DNA from: Scatonaster sp045598705 | GTDB taxonomy: Bacteria > Bacillota > Clostridia > Saccharofermentanales > Saccharofermentanaceae | DNA: 32,682 nt | Assembly (NCBI GenBank): GCA_045598705.1 | Contig: JAZLMM010000016.1 | Coordinates: 1-32,682 of the forward strand | Direction: 5' to 3' | Shown: in pieces, positions 1-7,760 of the stretch | How the letters are laid out: the number at the start of each line of letters is the position of its first letter | Position numbering within the stretch: position 1 is the stretch's first letter | Position numbers and translations under genes: made by a program | The notes under the pieces: model-generated | Database searches by the model: none | The model's input: the letters and a program-made list of their open reading frames with translations, nothing else | What the model was told of the DNA's origin: nothing

Positions 1-190
1 TTTGTTGACTTTTCATTGACTTTGCCAGTGAGAATAGCTGTTCAGATGCAAAAGTCAACAGAAAGTCAATGGAGAAGGGCAGTTTGTTGACTTTTCATTG
101 ACTTTGCCAGTGAGACTGGCTGTTCAGATGCAAAAGTCAACAGAAAGTCAACAGAGAGTGCCAGTCTGTTGACTCTTCATTGACTTTACA
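1..190. repeat. 82-bp tandem repeat built from TTGACTTT half-sites
   Basis: Two full copies (1-82 and 83-164) and the start of a third (from 165) repeat with an exact 82-bp period. Each copy holds two TTGACTTT 8-mers 11 bp apart (5-12 and 16-23; 87-94 and 98-105) and, about 30 bp later, two inverted copies AAAGTCAA also 11 bp apart (51-58 and 62-69; 133-140 and 144-151). Each copy can therefore fold into a large imperfect hairpin. The second copy also has a perfect inner stem GCCAGT/ACTGGC (106-120) that is broken in the first. The array touches the window edge, so it may extend upstream. Its function is unknown: an iteron-like or multi-site protein-binding array is possible. Confidence 0.85.
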
Positions 191-330
191 AGTATTTGTC
201 GCGGTGTATGGTATGGAATGAACAAAGCGTAGCATCCCCAGCACTTACACTTATTTAAGGATTTGTTAATAGTCGGTGCGCTATAGTCAATGTGTTGAAA
301 AAAACATGCAGGATTTACCGATTGTTTGTG
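191..330. other. Gene-free stretch between the repeat array and the padR promoter
   Basis: No convincing gene is visible from the window start to the padR start at 394. A 68-codon reading frame on the - strand (148-354) has no recognisable domain and overlaps both the repeat array and the padR promoter. I saw no tRNA-like fold in this stretch. Confidence 0.5.
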
Positions 331-361
331 TTGACATGTAATATTATACGCCATATAATAT
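331..361 (+). promoter_or_regulatory. Consensus promoter for padR with palindrome in its core
   Basis: TTGACA (331-336) and TATAAT (354-359) are separated by exactly 17 bp, a consensus sigma-A promoter. A perfect inverted repeat, ATATTATA (341-348) and TATAATAT (354-361) around CGCCA, fills the spacer and covers the -10. PadR-family repressors commonly bind palindromes in their own promoters, so this is the likely autoregulatory operator. That role is inferred from position. Confidence 0.8.
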
Positions 362-393
362 AATCAATGATACAATATGAAGGGAGGAATAGT

Positions 394-711
394 ATGTTAT
401 TCCAACTAGGTTCAACTTTATTGGATGCCTGTGTACTGGCCGTGCTCCACAAGGGTGATGCGTATGGGTATACACTTACGCAACAGGTCAAGACAGTGCT
501 GGATATTTCAGAGTCGACACTTTATCCGGTACTCCGCAGACTTCAGAAAGACGGCGCACTAGAGACTTACGATGAACCTTTTCAGGGACGAAACCGACGG
601 TATTACCGAATCACTGATAAGGGAAAAGAACTATATACGTACTACTTTAACGAGTGGAACAATTACAAGAATTCCGTTGATTCATTATTAGGAGGGGCAA
701 CCAATGAATAA
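394..711 (+). CDS. PadR family transcriptional regulator
   Basis: This 105-residue protein is a small winged-helix PadR regulator of the short (subfamily 2) type. The N-terminal LLDACVLAVLHKGDAYGY and the following winged helix with STLYPVLRRLQKDGALE are hallmarks, and the YYRITDKGKEL strand closes the wing. The start at 394 is set by AGGGAGGA (381-388); an in-frame ATG at 367 lacks a ribosome binding site and sits almost on the -10. The stop overlaps the next start by 8 bp, indicating translational coupling. In known PadR/HAAS/DUF4097 loci the regulator represses its own operon and is released by an envelope-active ligand. The ligand here is unknown. Confidence 0.93.
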   Translation: MLFQLGSTLLDACVLAVLHKGDAYGYTLTQQVKTVLDISESTLYPVLRRLQKDGALETYDEPFQGRNRRYYRITDKGKELYTYYFNEWNNYKNSVDSLLGGATNE

Positions 712-1525
712 GGATGAGTATTTAAAGGAACTGAGAAAGAATCTCAAGATCCTGAAGCAGTCTGATCGAGACGAAGCTATAGAGTTTTATGAAGAGTATT
801 TTGATGAGGCTGGTGTTGAGAACGAAGCCAAAGTAATCGAAGAACTGGGCGAGCCGAAGGCCCTTGCGAAGAAGATTCTTGTGGACGTAGTAGACAGACA
901 GTATGCACCGGAAGAAGAGTCTTCCAATTTGATTCCTGCACCGTTTATTCCGACTCAAGCGGAACAGATTCCTAATCAACAGAACGTACAATTCGCTTCG
1001 GGTGAGGTTCCTTACCAACAGGGACCGCAATTCCAGCAGGGACAGCAGTCTGGTCAGTATCAGCCGAATGCACAGTACCAGTCCAATTCTCAGTGCCAGC
1101 CGAATCAGCCGCAGACTGAGCAGAAGAAGTCTTCCGGCTTCAAGAAACTGTTGATCGTTCTCGCTGCTGTATTTGCTTTGCCACTGTCACCAGTTCTGAT
1201 TGCGCTGATTATTGTTGCACTTACTCTTGTGTTTGTAGCGTACATTGTTCTGATTTCTCTGATTTTGGGTGCAGGAGCCTTTATAGTTTCGGGCCTGGCA
1301 ACATTGATTGCTGGCATATTCGTAGTGTTTGCTTCGCCTTTTGGCGGTGTGGCAGTAATGGGAACAGGATTAACAATGTTTGGCGTGGGAACGCTCATGA
1401 TGATCGGTACGGTTGCATTGTTCCGCTTGCTTACTGATGGACTAGCAAATCTTCTTGGCAAGCTGGTACACCGCAAGAATAAGAAGAACAACCAACAGAA
1501 CAGCAATTACACACAGGTGTATTGA
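704..1525 (+). CDS. HAAS (DUF1700) domain membrane protein
   Basis: This 273-residue protein begins with the HAAS signalling domain (about residues 1-65: MNKDEYLKEL, then the YEEYFDEAG and ELGEPKALAKKI helices) typical of DUF1700 proteins encoded next to PadR regulators. Residues about 75-140 are a Pro/Gln/Asn-rich low-complexity linker with tandem QPN/QYQ-like repeats. Residues about 145-245 form roughly four hydrophobic, Gly-rich membrane segments, and the tail is basic. HAAS domains are thought to link a membrane part to the partner PadR or to a sensor. The gene overlaps padR by 8 bp and is followed 20 bp later by the DUF4097 gene, so the three form one operon. The biochemical role is unproven. 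Confidence 0.85.
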   Translation: MNKDEYLKELRKNLKILKQSDRDEAIEFYEEYFDEAGVENEAKVIEELGEPKALAKKILVDVVDRQYAPEEESSNLIPAPFIPTQAEQIPNQQNVQFASGEVPYQQGPQFQQGQQSGQYQPNAQYQSNSQCQPNQPQTEQKKSSGFKKLLIVLAAVFALPLSPVLIALIIVALTLVFVAYIVLISLILGAGAFIVSGLATLIAGIFVVFASPFGGVAVMGTGLTMFGVGTLMMIGTVALFRLLTDGLANLLGKLVHRKNKKNNQQNSNYTQVY

Positions 1526-1545
1526 GTATATAAGGAGATATGAAC

Positions 1546-2466
1546 ATGAAGACATTTACGAAAGTCGCATTAGTTACTGGGCTTGTGACACTGGTCCTTG
1601 GCGCATCTTTATTCATCGTAGGTATGGCAGCAACGGGTGGAGATGGTATCCGCGTCTACTACAAGAATGGATTCCACGTTGACGAAGGTCGTGATGTTGT
1701 TGAGCAAGAACGAATAGAGATTGAGAGCTTCAAGAATGCCAAGATCGATATGTCCGAGGCTTCGGTTCACTTCTATGAGAGCGATGACGACAAGTTCTAT
1801 GTTGAATATCGTCTTCACGAAAGCTTCGCACCGTATGCTTTGAAAGTCAAGAACGATACGTTTGAATTCTCCGATCAAGGGGACTGTATGTTTGTTATCA
1901 ACCTCAATGTGTTCAATTTCGACAATGATGACCTTTACTTGAATATTTACTATCCGAAGGGTACCGAGTTTGGTGATTTGAGCATTGATAATGCAGCAGG
2001 ATCCGTAACCATGGAAGATGAGTTGACTTGTCACTTACTGGATATCGACGCGTCCGCAGGTTCCGTTAATGTTGCCAACATGAAGGGCGCGTTGAAGGCC
2101 GATCTTTCGGCAGGCAGCCTTATCTTGGAGAACTGCGACCTTGGTTTCTGTGACATTGATATGTCTGCTGGATCCTTCGAACTGATTGATTGCACCATGG
2201 CTGGTGGTAAGGTCGACATGTCAGCAGGTAAATTCAAATCTACCGGATTTACATTGACCGATGACCTGAGCCTAGACATGTCCGCAGGCAACGTGACGAT
2301 CGAGTTTGTAGATGGCCAGAAGATTGGCTATGACTTCGATATATCTGCCGGCTCGGCGAAAATAAATGGCGAGAAGCGAGGGGACGAATTCGAACAGATT
2401 AATGGTTATGACATTATTCTGACGGTTGACTCTTCCGCCGGTTCCGTAGATATCACGAACAACTGA
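1546..2466 (+). CDS. DUF4097 beta-repeat protein (putative adhesin family)
   Basis: This 306-residue protein has one N-terminal membrane segment (about residues 5-28) and an extracytoplasmic region. From about residue 150 that region contains at least seven degenerate copies of a D-x-SAGSV-type strand motif (for example DASAGSV, DLSAGSL, DMSAGSF, DMSAGK, DMSAGN, DISAGSA, DSSAGSV), spaced about 20 residues. This is the regular beta-helix-like ladder of DUF4097 proteins. AAGGAG at 1532-1537 favours the ATG at 1546 (8-nt spacing) over the one at 1540 (2 nt). It is third in the PadR/HAAS operon. Such proteins are associated with envelope-stress operons, but no molecular activity can be assigned. 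Confidence 0.85.
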   Translation: MKTFTKVALVTGLVTLVLGASLFIVGMAATGGDGIRVYYKNGFHVDEGRDVVEQERIEIESFKNAKIDMSEASVHFYESDDDKFYVEYRLHESFAPYALKVKNDTFEFSDQGDCMFVINLNVFNFDNDDLYLNIYYPKGTEFGDLSIDNAAGSVTMEDELTCHLLDIDASAGSVNVANMKGALKADLSAGSLILENCDLGFCDIDMSAGSFELIDCTMAGGKVDMSAGKFKSTGFTLTDDLSLDMSAGNVTIEFVDGQKIGYDFDISAGSAKINGEKRGDEFEQINGYDIILTVDSSAGSVDITNN

Positions 2467-2491
2467 TATCTACTATGTATACCCCTCTAAG

Positions 2492-2555
2492 ATACCTTCC
2501 CAGTCCCGATCCTTTGTCTTCGGCAAAAGCACTCGGACCGGGGTGGGACGGGTAT
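2492..2555 (+). terminator. Long stem-loop after the DUF4097 gene, possible terminator
   Basis: Arms ATACC, TCCCA, CCCG and TCC (2492-2512) pair with GGA, CGGG, TGGGA and GGTAT (2535-2555), separated by small internal loops. An extra TTTG/CAAA pairing sits near the apex. The stem ends 25 bp after the DUF4097 stop, a usual terminator position. It is followed only by TTAAT rather than a T-run, so termination may be partial or the hairpin may stabilise the upstream mRNA. Confidence 0.45.
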
Positions 2556-2679
2556 TTAATCCTTAACTGATTCCATAACGATCGCGCGTGAATGAGACGC
2601 GAGAAATTTCCTACTGTCGTTGCGCAAAATGCGCAATGTCAGGCATGCTGCGCCCCAAATTCGGTGCCAAGCAAGCATA

Positions 2680-2737
2680 CCAAAACCATAACCCGAACCA
2701 AAAACCATAACCCTAACCAAAATGCTAACCCAAAACC
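2680..2737. repeat. Degenerate 18-bp CCATAACCC-like tandem repeat
   Basis: Two adjacent 18-bp units (2680-2697 and 2698-2715) are near-identical, of the form CCAAAACCATAACCCGAA, followed by a degraded third unit. The C/A-rich strand is unlike the surrounding DNA. The repeat lies within the possible N-terminal extension of the permease reading frame and ends about 50 bp before the likely start. A slippage-prone spacer or a protein-binding site are possibilities. Confidence 0.6.
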
Positions 2738-2789
2738 AATTAGCTATTCCATTTCAAAACCCAAAGAAAGTGAGAAAGCAAGAAAACAC

Positions 2790-5324
2790 ATGGGAATTAT
2801 ACTGAAACACACATTTAAGAACATCTGGTCGAAGCCGTTCCGAACATTGATGTTGGTCATATGCATCTTGTTTGCAAGTTTTACGGCAGCATTGGCCTTC
2901 GATATGAGTAACTCAATCGTGAACATCCTGCGTTCTGCCTTTACATCTATGGTGGGCGACGCAAATGCCTACATCGTCTGCCCACAGGGCATGGACGAGA
3001 CAGCTTTTGACGGCACTGAGTCCTACGACAAAGAATACGTCATGCTGTCTACTGGAGAAGTTGAGATCTACCTGGATAGCGATGATGAATTTGCGTATAA
3101 CAAGCGTACTTTGGAGATCTTCTCGGCACAAGACCAGGACATGCTCAACAAGCTGCATCTGACAGCGAAAGAGGTTGCACTCGGCGACTCGGATATGGTG
3201 ATTTGTAAGAAATATGCTGAGGAATTCCATCTGCAGATTGGCGACCAGGTAACACTGGATGGTGAAGAAGGTGCAACTGCCACGTTTACCATCGTAGACA
3301 TCCAACCTTGTTTTGGTGTTCTGGAGACGGGTTATTCTGTCTTGATCTCCGAAGCGGGCATGAAGAACCTGACCGCAGAGCAGGACATTGATTACCAGTT
3401 GGCTTTTGTCAAACTTGCGAATGAGAAAGAAGTGAAGGACTTCTGCAAGGACATGACTGCCAATCTCCCTATGGCCGGAATCGAGAACATGGTAGACGGC
3501 AAGATGGTAACGGAGCAGGTTGATTCGATCACAACGGTGTTCTACTTCATCTTCATCATTGCACTGCTGCTGGTGATCTTCGTTACGATTTCACTTTCCG
3601 AACGAATCATGGTGGAACGTATGAGCACGATCGGAACATTGCGAAGCTTGGGCGTTTCCACGTCAGCTACCACCGTAATCGTACTTCTCGAGAATGTATT
3701 CTACGGACTTCTGGGCGGCGTGCTGGGTGTAATGACATATGCGCTCATCCGTGATCCGATGTTCAACAGTATCTTCAATATCAGCTCAGGAAGCGATATT
3801 GAATTGGAGATGAATCTGGGAAGTGTTTCGACATTGACGATGGTCTTGGTCGTACTTGGCACGATTGCAGTCGAGTGTTTCTGCCCAATCAAGGAACTCC
3901 TTCGCGCCGTGAAGACACCGATTCGTGATATCATCTTCGACAACAAAGATACGGCTTTCAAATATAGCAGGATTACGCTGTTTGCATCCATCATTCTGGC
4001 TTGCGTCAGTGTACCTTGTGTCGTACTTTCTACTACAATTATGCGAGGCAACATTCCTGTAATAGTGACGGGTATGCTCTGCGGCATTGCGGCACTGTTC
4101 CTTGGCTATCCACATCTGCTTCGTGGTGCCTGCAAGCTTCTTTCCAAGTTTTGCGAGAAGTTCAACAAACCCGTCGCACAGATGGCTTGCATTCAGGCTT
4201 CTACGAAGAAGTCCAGTGTTGCAAATTCTAGACTGTGCGTGATGTCCGTGACCATGTGCCTGTTGCTCCTTCTCGTCGTTGCACCGCTCTCTGCGATATT
4301 TGGGAAGAAAGAAGCAGAGTGTGATGTCGTAGTGACCGGCCTTTCAGAAGAACGTGAGGCGTATGAATTCATAAAAGAGATTCCAGGTGTCAGCGATGTG
4401 GAATATTACTACGTGAAATACGCGAACACAGTAGTGGGGACTTCGCGCATTGAAGAATATTTGAGTCCGAATCGTGCGACGGATAATCCGAACTTCGAAC
4501 TGGACGAGATTCTCATGTGTGGTATGGATGGCGAACCGAAGATGCTTCAGACATTGGTTGATGTGCCGAAGACGGTCGGCGACGATGAGATCATCATCAC
4601 TGAGACACTGGCTGAACGCTATGATCTCGAAGTCGGCGAGAACTTAGAGATCCTCTTTAATCCTCAGGGTCAGGAGCCGATTCGCAAGAACTTCACCATT
4701 GCAGGGTTATATATTTCGACTTATTCCGATACGAGCAATGATACCTTCCTCATCAATCAGAACACATATCGTGCCATCTACAAAGACTATCCGAATGAGG
4801 CATTTGTTCGTTGCGAAGATCCGGAGACCGTTAAGACGACCATCGAGAAGTACGCAAGTAATCTCTGCAAAGAAGTGTACACGATCGACGAATTTCAGGA
4901 AATGAAGGAACAGTCCAATGCGGGCATGAATACACTTTTCTACGTCATCATTGGCGTCGGCGTGGCCATGACGGTCGTCTCCATCATCAGCAATCAGATC
5001 GTTGCTTTTGAAGGTAGAAAAAGAGAGACAGCAGTACTGATTTCCACTGCCATGTCCAAGGGAAAAGTGAAGAAGATGTTCCTTCTGGAGAGCTTGATTT
5101 CTTCCATGCTGGCGATATTGCTTGCCTTGGGGATCGCGCTGGCACTGCGAAGCAACTTGATGGATCTCATAAAGTGGATGAGCTTCGTATTCCCAGATGT
5201 TCTGGATATAACGGGCCTACTGACTTTCTGCGGCATCATGCTTCTGGTCTTCACCCTAACGATCCTACGCCCCATCAAGCAAGTGCGAAAGATGAAGACC
5301 GCAGAGCAGCTGAAGTACGAGTGA
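2790..5324 (+). CDS. FtsX/MacB-type ABC transporter permease, two-unit
   Basis: This 844-residue permease starts with a short cytoplasmic segment (MGIILKHTFKNIWSKPFR) and a membrane helix at about 18-37. A large extracytoplasmic MacB-like domain follows. The first FtsX domain has three helices starting at VFYFIFIIALLLVIF. A middle hydrophobic region, a second extracytoplasmic domain and a C-terminal FtsX domain of three helices complete it. This is the duplicated layout of MacB/LolCDE-superfamily permeases that act on lipids, peptides or envelope substrates rather than importing sugars. Family alignment favours the start at 2790, although its ribosome binding site is weak; an ATG at 2592 would add 66 low-complexity residues. 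The ATPase gene follows 85 bp later. The substrate is unknown; proximity to the PadR cassette suggests envelope defence. Confidence 0.85.
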   Translation: MGIILKHTFKNIWSKPFRTLMLVICILFASFTAALAFDMSNSIVNILRSAFTSMVGDANAYIVCPQGMDETAFDGTESYDKEYVMLSTGEVEIYLDSDDEFAYNKRTLEIFSAQDQDMLNKLHLTAKEVALGDSDMVICKKYAEEFHLQIGDQVTLDGEEGATATFTIVDIQPCFGVLETGYSVLISEAGMKNLTAEQDIDYQLAFVKLANEKEVKDFCKDMTANLPMAGIENMVDGKMVTEQVDSITTVFYFIFIIALLLVIFVTISLSERIMVERMSTIGTLRSLGVSTSATTVIVLLENVFYGLLGGVLGVMTYALIRDPMFNSIFNISSGSDIELEMNLGSVSTLTMVLVVLGTIAVECFCPIKELLRAVKTPIRDIIFDNKDTAFKYSRITLFASIILACVSVPCVVLSTTIMRGNIPVIVTGMLCGIAALFLGYPHLLRGACKLLSKFCEKFNKPVAQMACIQASTKKSSVANSRLCVMSVTMCLLLLLVVAPLSAIFGKKEAECDVVVTGLSEEREAYEFIKEIPGVSDVEYYYVKYANTVVGTSRIEEYLSPNRATDNPNFELDEILMCGMDGEPKMLQTLVDVPKTVGDDEIIITETLAERYDLEVGENLEILFNPQGQEPIRKNFTIAGLYISTYSDTSNDTFLINQNTYRAIYKDYPNEAFVRCEDPETVKTTIEKYASNLCKEVYTIDEFQEMKEQSNAGMNTLFYVIIGVGVAMTVVSIISNQIVAFEGRKRETAVLISTAMSKGKVKKMFLLESLISSMLAILLALGIALALRSNLMDLIKWMSFVFPDVLDITGLLTFCGIMLLVFTLTILRPIKQVRKMKTAEQLKYE

Positions 5325-5409
5325 TGAACGTCGGATCATTGAAAACTCGATTGACGATATTTAGAAGCACATATTCGAAATAGAAAAAAGAACGAATGAG
5401 GTAATGAAT

Positions 5410-6207
5410 ATGAATCAGACAACTAAGACAATGAACTACACAAGATATACATTCGATAAGACAGAAGGAAAGGAGCGCCAGGCGGAGGCCATTGAGCTTT
5501 CCACCGCGCCGGCCATGATCGAGGTCAAGAACGTGTCCAAGGTGTTCGGCAAGAAAGGTGAAGTGCAGACACAGGTGCTGAACGGCGCCAATCTCCAGGT
5601 TCGAAAGGGAGAGTTCGTCTCCCTGATGGGCGCATCCGGATCTGGCAAAAGCACTCTCCTTTATCTGATCGGCGGCTTAGATCGTGAGTTCGATGGGGAG
5701 ATCGACCTCTGTGGTCAGAGCATTGGTAAGATGAAGGAGAAGAAGCTCAGCGAAGTACGACTCAGCAAGATCGGCTTTATCTTCCAGTTCTATAATCTGG
5801 TCCAGAACCTGAGCGTAGAGGATAACATTATGCTGCCTTCTCTGGTTGCCGGACGTTCCCGTGCATCCTTGAAGAAAGAACTGGATGAGATCCTAGAGAT
5901 CACCGGCCTGACTGCGAAGAGAAAGAGTATGCCGTCCAAGCTCTCCGGCGGACAGCAGCAGCGTGTCGCCATTGCCCGTGCTATCATCGGACACCCGGAG
6001 ATCATCCTCGCGGACGAAGCAACCGGTAACCTCGACAGCAAGGCCGGCGACGAGATCATGGAACTTTTCAGAAAGTTGAATCGTGAGAAGGGGATCACGA
6101 TTCTTCAGGTCACCCACTCCAATGCCTGCGCCGAGTATGGTACACGTACAGTTGTTCTGAAGAACGGAAAGACCTTAGAAGAGAAGGATATGAAGAAAAT
6201 ATCTTAA
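5410..6207 (+). CDS. ABC transporter ATP-binding protein (MacB/LolD type)
   Basis: This 265-residue ATPase energises the preceding FtsX-type permease. It shows Walker A GASGSGKST (residues about 74-82), a Q-loop in FQFYNL, signature LSGGQQQR (about 178), Walker B IILADE followed by ATGNLD, and the switch histidine in VTHSN. The sequence pattern is that of the LolD/MacB/BceA branch. About 35 residues precede the first core strand (MIEVKNVSKVF), longer than usual for this branch. GAGG (5398-5401) is 8 nt from the ATG at 5410 and only 2 nt from the ATG at 5404, so 5410 is preferred. Codons here are noticeably more C-rich in third positions than in the neighbouring permease. Confidence 0.93.
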   Translation: MNQTTKTMNYTRYTFDKTEGKERQAEAIELSTAPAMIEVKNVSKVFGKKGEVQTQVLNGANLQVRKGEFVSLMGASGSGKSTLLYLIGGLDREFDGEIDLCGQSIGKMKEKKLSEVRLSKIGFIFQFYNLVQNLSVEDNIMLPSLVAGRSRASLKKELDEILEITGLTAKRKSMPSKLSGGQQQRVAIARAIIGHPEIILADEATGNLDSKAGDEIMELFRKLNREKGITILQVTHSNACAEYGTRTVVLKNGKTLEEKDMKKIS

Positions 6208-6294
6208 CGAAATTCCTCCGAATAGAAGAAGTCAAATGAAGTGACGAGCGGAACGCAATTCCTACCTAAACATCCATGACATATTGTCCGCAAA

Positions 6295-6323
6295 TTGCGA
6301 ATAACGGCGTAATATGTTAAAAT
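6295..6323 (+). promoter_or_regulatory. Probable promoter for the membrane protein/PrsW pair
   Basis: TTGCGA (6295-6300) and TAAAAT (6318-6323) are 17 bp apart, and TGT precedes the -10, making it an extended -10 element. A short perfect palindrome, CGCAA-A-TTGCG (6289-6299), overlaps the -35. Confidence 0.6.
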
Positions 6324-6352
6324 TAATATCATGATTTTGCTGGAGACTTGGT

Positions 6353-7003
6353 GTGAGAATTGCGTTTTCGCTCGTTTCTTTCATATTTACATTGTGTGGC
6401 GTCTTGTACGGCGCATTTCATTTGTTCCGCAAAGATAAGCCATTCTACTTTCAGATGCTGGTTGCTGCGGTAGGGTGCCTGAGTTTTCAACAACTCTCCT
6501 TATTAGTCAATTATCTTGTCGATGAGTATCATTATGTTTCCCTTGGTGAGCTGGGCGTGTTCGGTTCTTTGATGTTCCTTCTGTCCGCTGAATACAGCTC
6601 GCTCAATCGTTCCGAAAATGAAGAGAAGGGAAAGAAGATGCGAGCAGACCTTCAGGCGATGATTGCGCCGATAGTAACGATAGGAATGCTGATTTATATC
6701 TTCTTCCGTGCGCATACACTGGGAAATATACCTGCTTTGCTGATTCTTCTCATTTTGCTTCCTACGGTTCCGGTTTCTTTCTTTGCATTACGAAATCTAA
6801 TCTATCCTTCTGATGCGGATGGGTTTCTGAAACATTCGCGGATGAGCAACTTTTTTGTGTTATTATTTGTAATTACATTGGATGTTTCGACTATTGTACT
6901 TCTTCATAGCAGTCTGTGGGGGAACATGATTTCGCTGCTTTCAGCGGTGCTTGCTACCTTGGTTTCTTTCTTTGCAGTGAGAGGTGACCGCCAATGGACT
7001 TGA
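6353..7003 (+). CDS. Hypothetical multi-pass membrane protein
   Basis: This 216-residue protein has about six or seven hydrophobic helices and no domain I recognise. The GTG start at 6353 is supported by GGAG (6342-6345) at 7-nt spacing. A charged cytoplasmic loop (SLNRSENEEKGKKMRAD) splits the helices into two groups. The stop overlaps the start of the PrsW-type protease gene by 10 bp, so the two are translated together. It may be a partner or regulator of the protease, but this rests only on the gene coupling. Confidence 0.75.
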   Translation: MRIAFSLVSFIFTLCGVLYGAFHLFRKDKPFYFQMLVAAVGCLSFQQLSLLVNYLVDEYHYVSLGELGVFGSLMFLLSAEYSSLNRSENEEKGKKMRADLQAMIAPIVTIGMLIYIFFRAHTLGNIPALLILLILLPTVPVSFFALRNLIYPSDADGFLKHSRMSNFFVLLFVITLDVSTIVLLHSSLWGNMISLLSAVLATLVSFFAVRGDRQWT

Positions 7004-7647
7004 TCAATCTCAATCTCTACATCAGTATTGTGATCCCGATGGCCTTGACGGTGTTAATCTGTAAGGGACGTTCCCGTATTGCGATGTTATTTGTTATTAT
7101 TGGCATGACGGTTTGCCTGTTTACCGGAGAAGTGAACACACTTGTTCTACAAATCTCAGGTCAGCCGTTGCGTTTCTACGTGGTGAATATTTCGCCATTT
7201 GTGGAAGAACTCTGTAAATCTGTGCCACTATTTCTTTATGCCTATATCCTGCGCCCGAAGAAACAGGATGTTCTTCAGTGTGCGGTCTCGCTGGGCGTTG
7301 GTTTTGCTATTTTTGAGAATGCAATGATCCTAGCCCAGTCCTATGGGGCTATGGACTTTGCGACTGTGCTTGCTCGAAGCTTCGGAAGCGGTTTGATGCA
7401 TGCAATCGCTACGCTATGGGTTGGATGCGGCATCATCCTGATTTATTCAAATCGAAAGCTTTTCTACACCGGTTCGTTGGCGATTCTGATCACTGCTTCG
7501 ATCTTCCATTCTGTTTTCAATGCGCTGATCGGCTCGTCATATGAAATAGCAGGGATGCTTCTGCCGGTAGTGGCTTTGGTGCCGCTTTTGGAAATTGTAA
7601 TCAAGCGAGGAATTAATCGAAGAGATAGAAACAAAGTTGTGACATAG
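6994..7647 (+). CDS. prsW: PrsW family intramembrane metalloprotease
   Basis: This 217-residue multi-pass membrane protein carries the PrsW pattern: EE-x-x-K at residues 71-75 (VEELCK), F-x-x-E at about 105-108 (FENAM), a histidine at 136 (LMHAIATLW) and H172-x3-N176 (FHSVFNAL). These residues form the presumed metal-dependent active site within the membrane. In Bacillus subtilis PrsW makes the first cut in the anti-sigma factor RsiW in response to antimicrobial peptides. No sigma/anti-sigma pair is visible in this window, so the target here is unknown. The gene overlaps the upstream membrane-protein gene by 10 bp; GAGGTGA (6981-6987) serves as its ribosome binding site. Confidence 0.85.
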   Translation: MDLINLNLYISIVIPMALTVLICKGRSRIAMLFVIIGMTVCLFTGEVNTLVLQISGQPLRFYVVNISPFVEELCKSVPLFLYAYILRPKKQDVLQCAVSLGVGFAIFENAMILAQSYGAMDFATVLARSFGSGLMHAIATLWVGCGIILIYSNRKLFYTGSLAILITASIFHSVFNALIGSSYEIAGMLLPVVALVPLLEIVIKRGINRRDRNKVVT

Positions 7648-7663
7648 CCAATCACGCTCAGTG

Positions 7664-7727
7664 TTACAGATTGTTCATAGACTATATACAATCTGTGTAA
7701 GAAACCATGTGGTCCATATGTTACAAT
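7664..7727 (+). promoter_or_regulatory. Inverted repeat and extended -10 promoter upstream of the PI-PLC gene
   Basis: CAGATTGT (7667-7674) and ACAATCTG (7688-7695) form a perfect 8-bp inverted repeat that can be extended outward to TTA/TAA with a small bulge (7664-7700). Downstream, TGTTACAAT (7719-7727) reads as an extended -10 34 bp before the ATG. The repeat lies just upstream of the promoter core and could be an operator, or the end hairpin of the PrsW mRNA; no T-run follows it. Confidence 0.5.
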
Positions 7728-7760
7728 GCCGAAAATCGATTTATTAAAGGAGGAGAATTA

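Larger units (their letters stand above)
2467..2789. other. Structured 323-bp intergenic region before the ABC permease
   Basis: The gap holds a long stem-loop (2492-2555), a perfect short inverted repeat TTGCGCA-AAA-TGCGCAA (2620-2636) and an 18-bp degenerate tandem repeat (2680-2737). The last 198 bp are open in frame with the permease from an ATG at 2592, but the encoded peptide is low-complexity and no ribosome binding site precedes that ATG. I found no clear sigma-A promoter here, so the permease gene's own promoter remains unplaced. Confidence 0.6.

Noticed and set aside
1..190. CRISPR array
   Set aside because: The unit is a uniform 82-bp tandem repeat including the supposed spacers, with no variable spacers and no cas genes in the window.
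148..354. Small - strand gene of 68 codons
   Set aside because: It overlaps the repeat array and the padR promoter, has no recognisable domain and no supported ribosome binding site.
2575..2610. Shared GATCGCG-type element before the permease (2575-2610) and before the DUF2130 gene (about 14449-14475)
   Set aside because: Both stretches contain GATCGCG and a nearby ATGA, but the similarity is short and the arrangement differs, so chance is likely.
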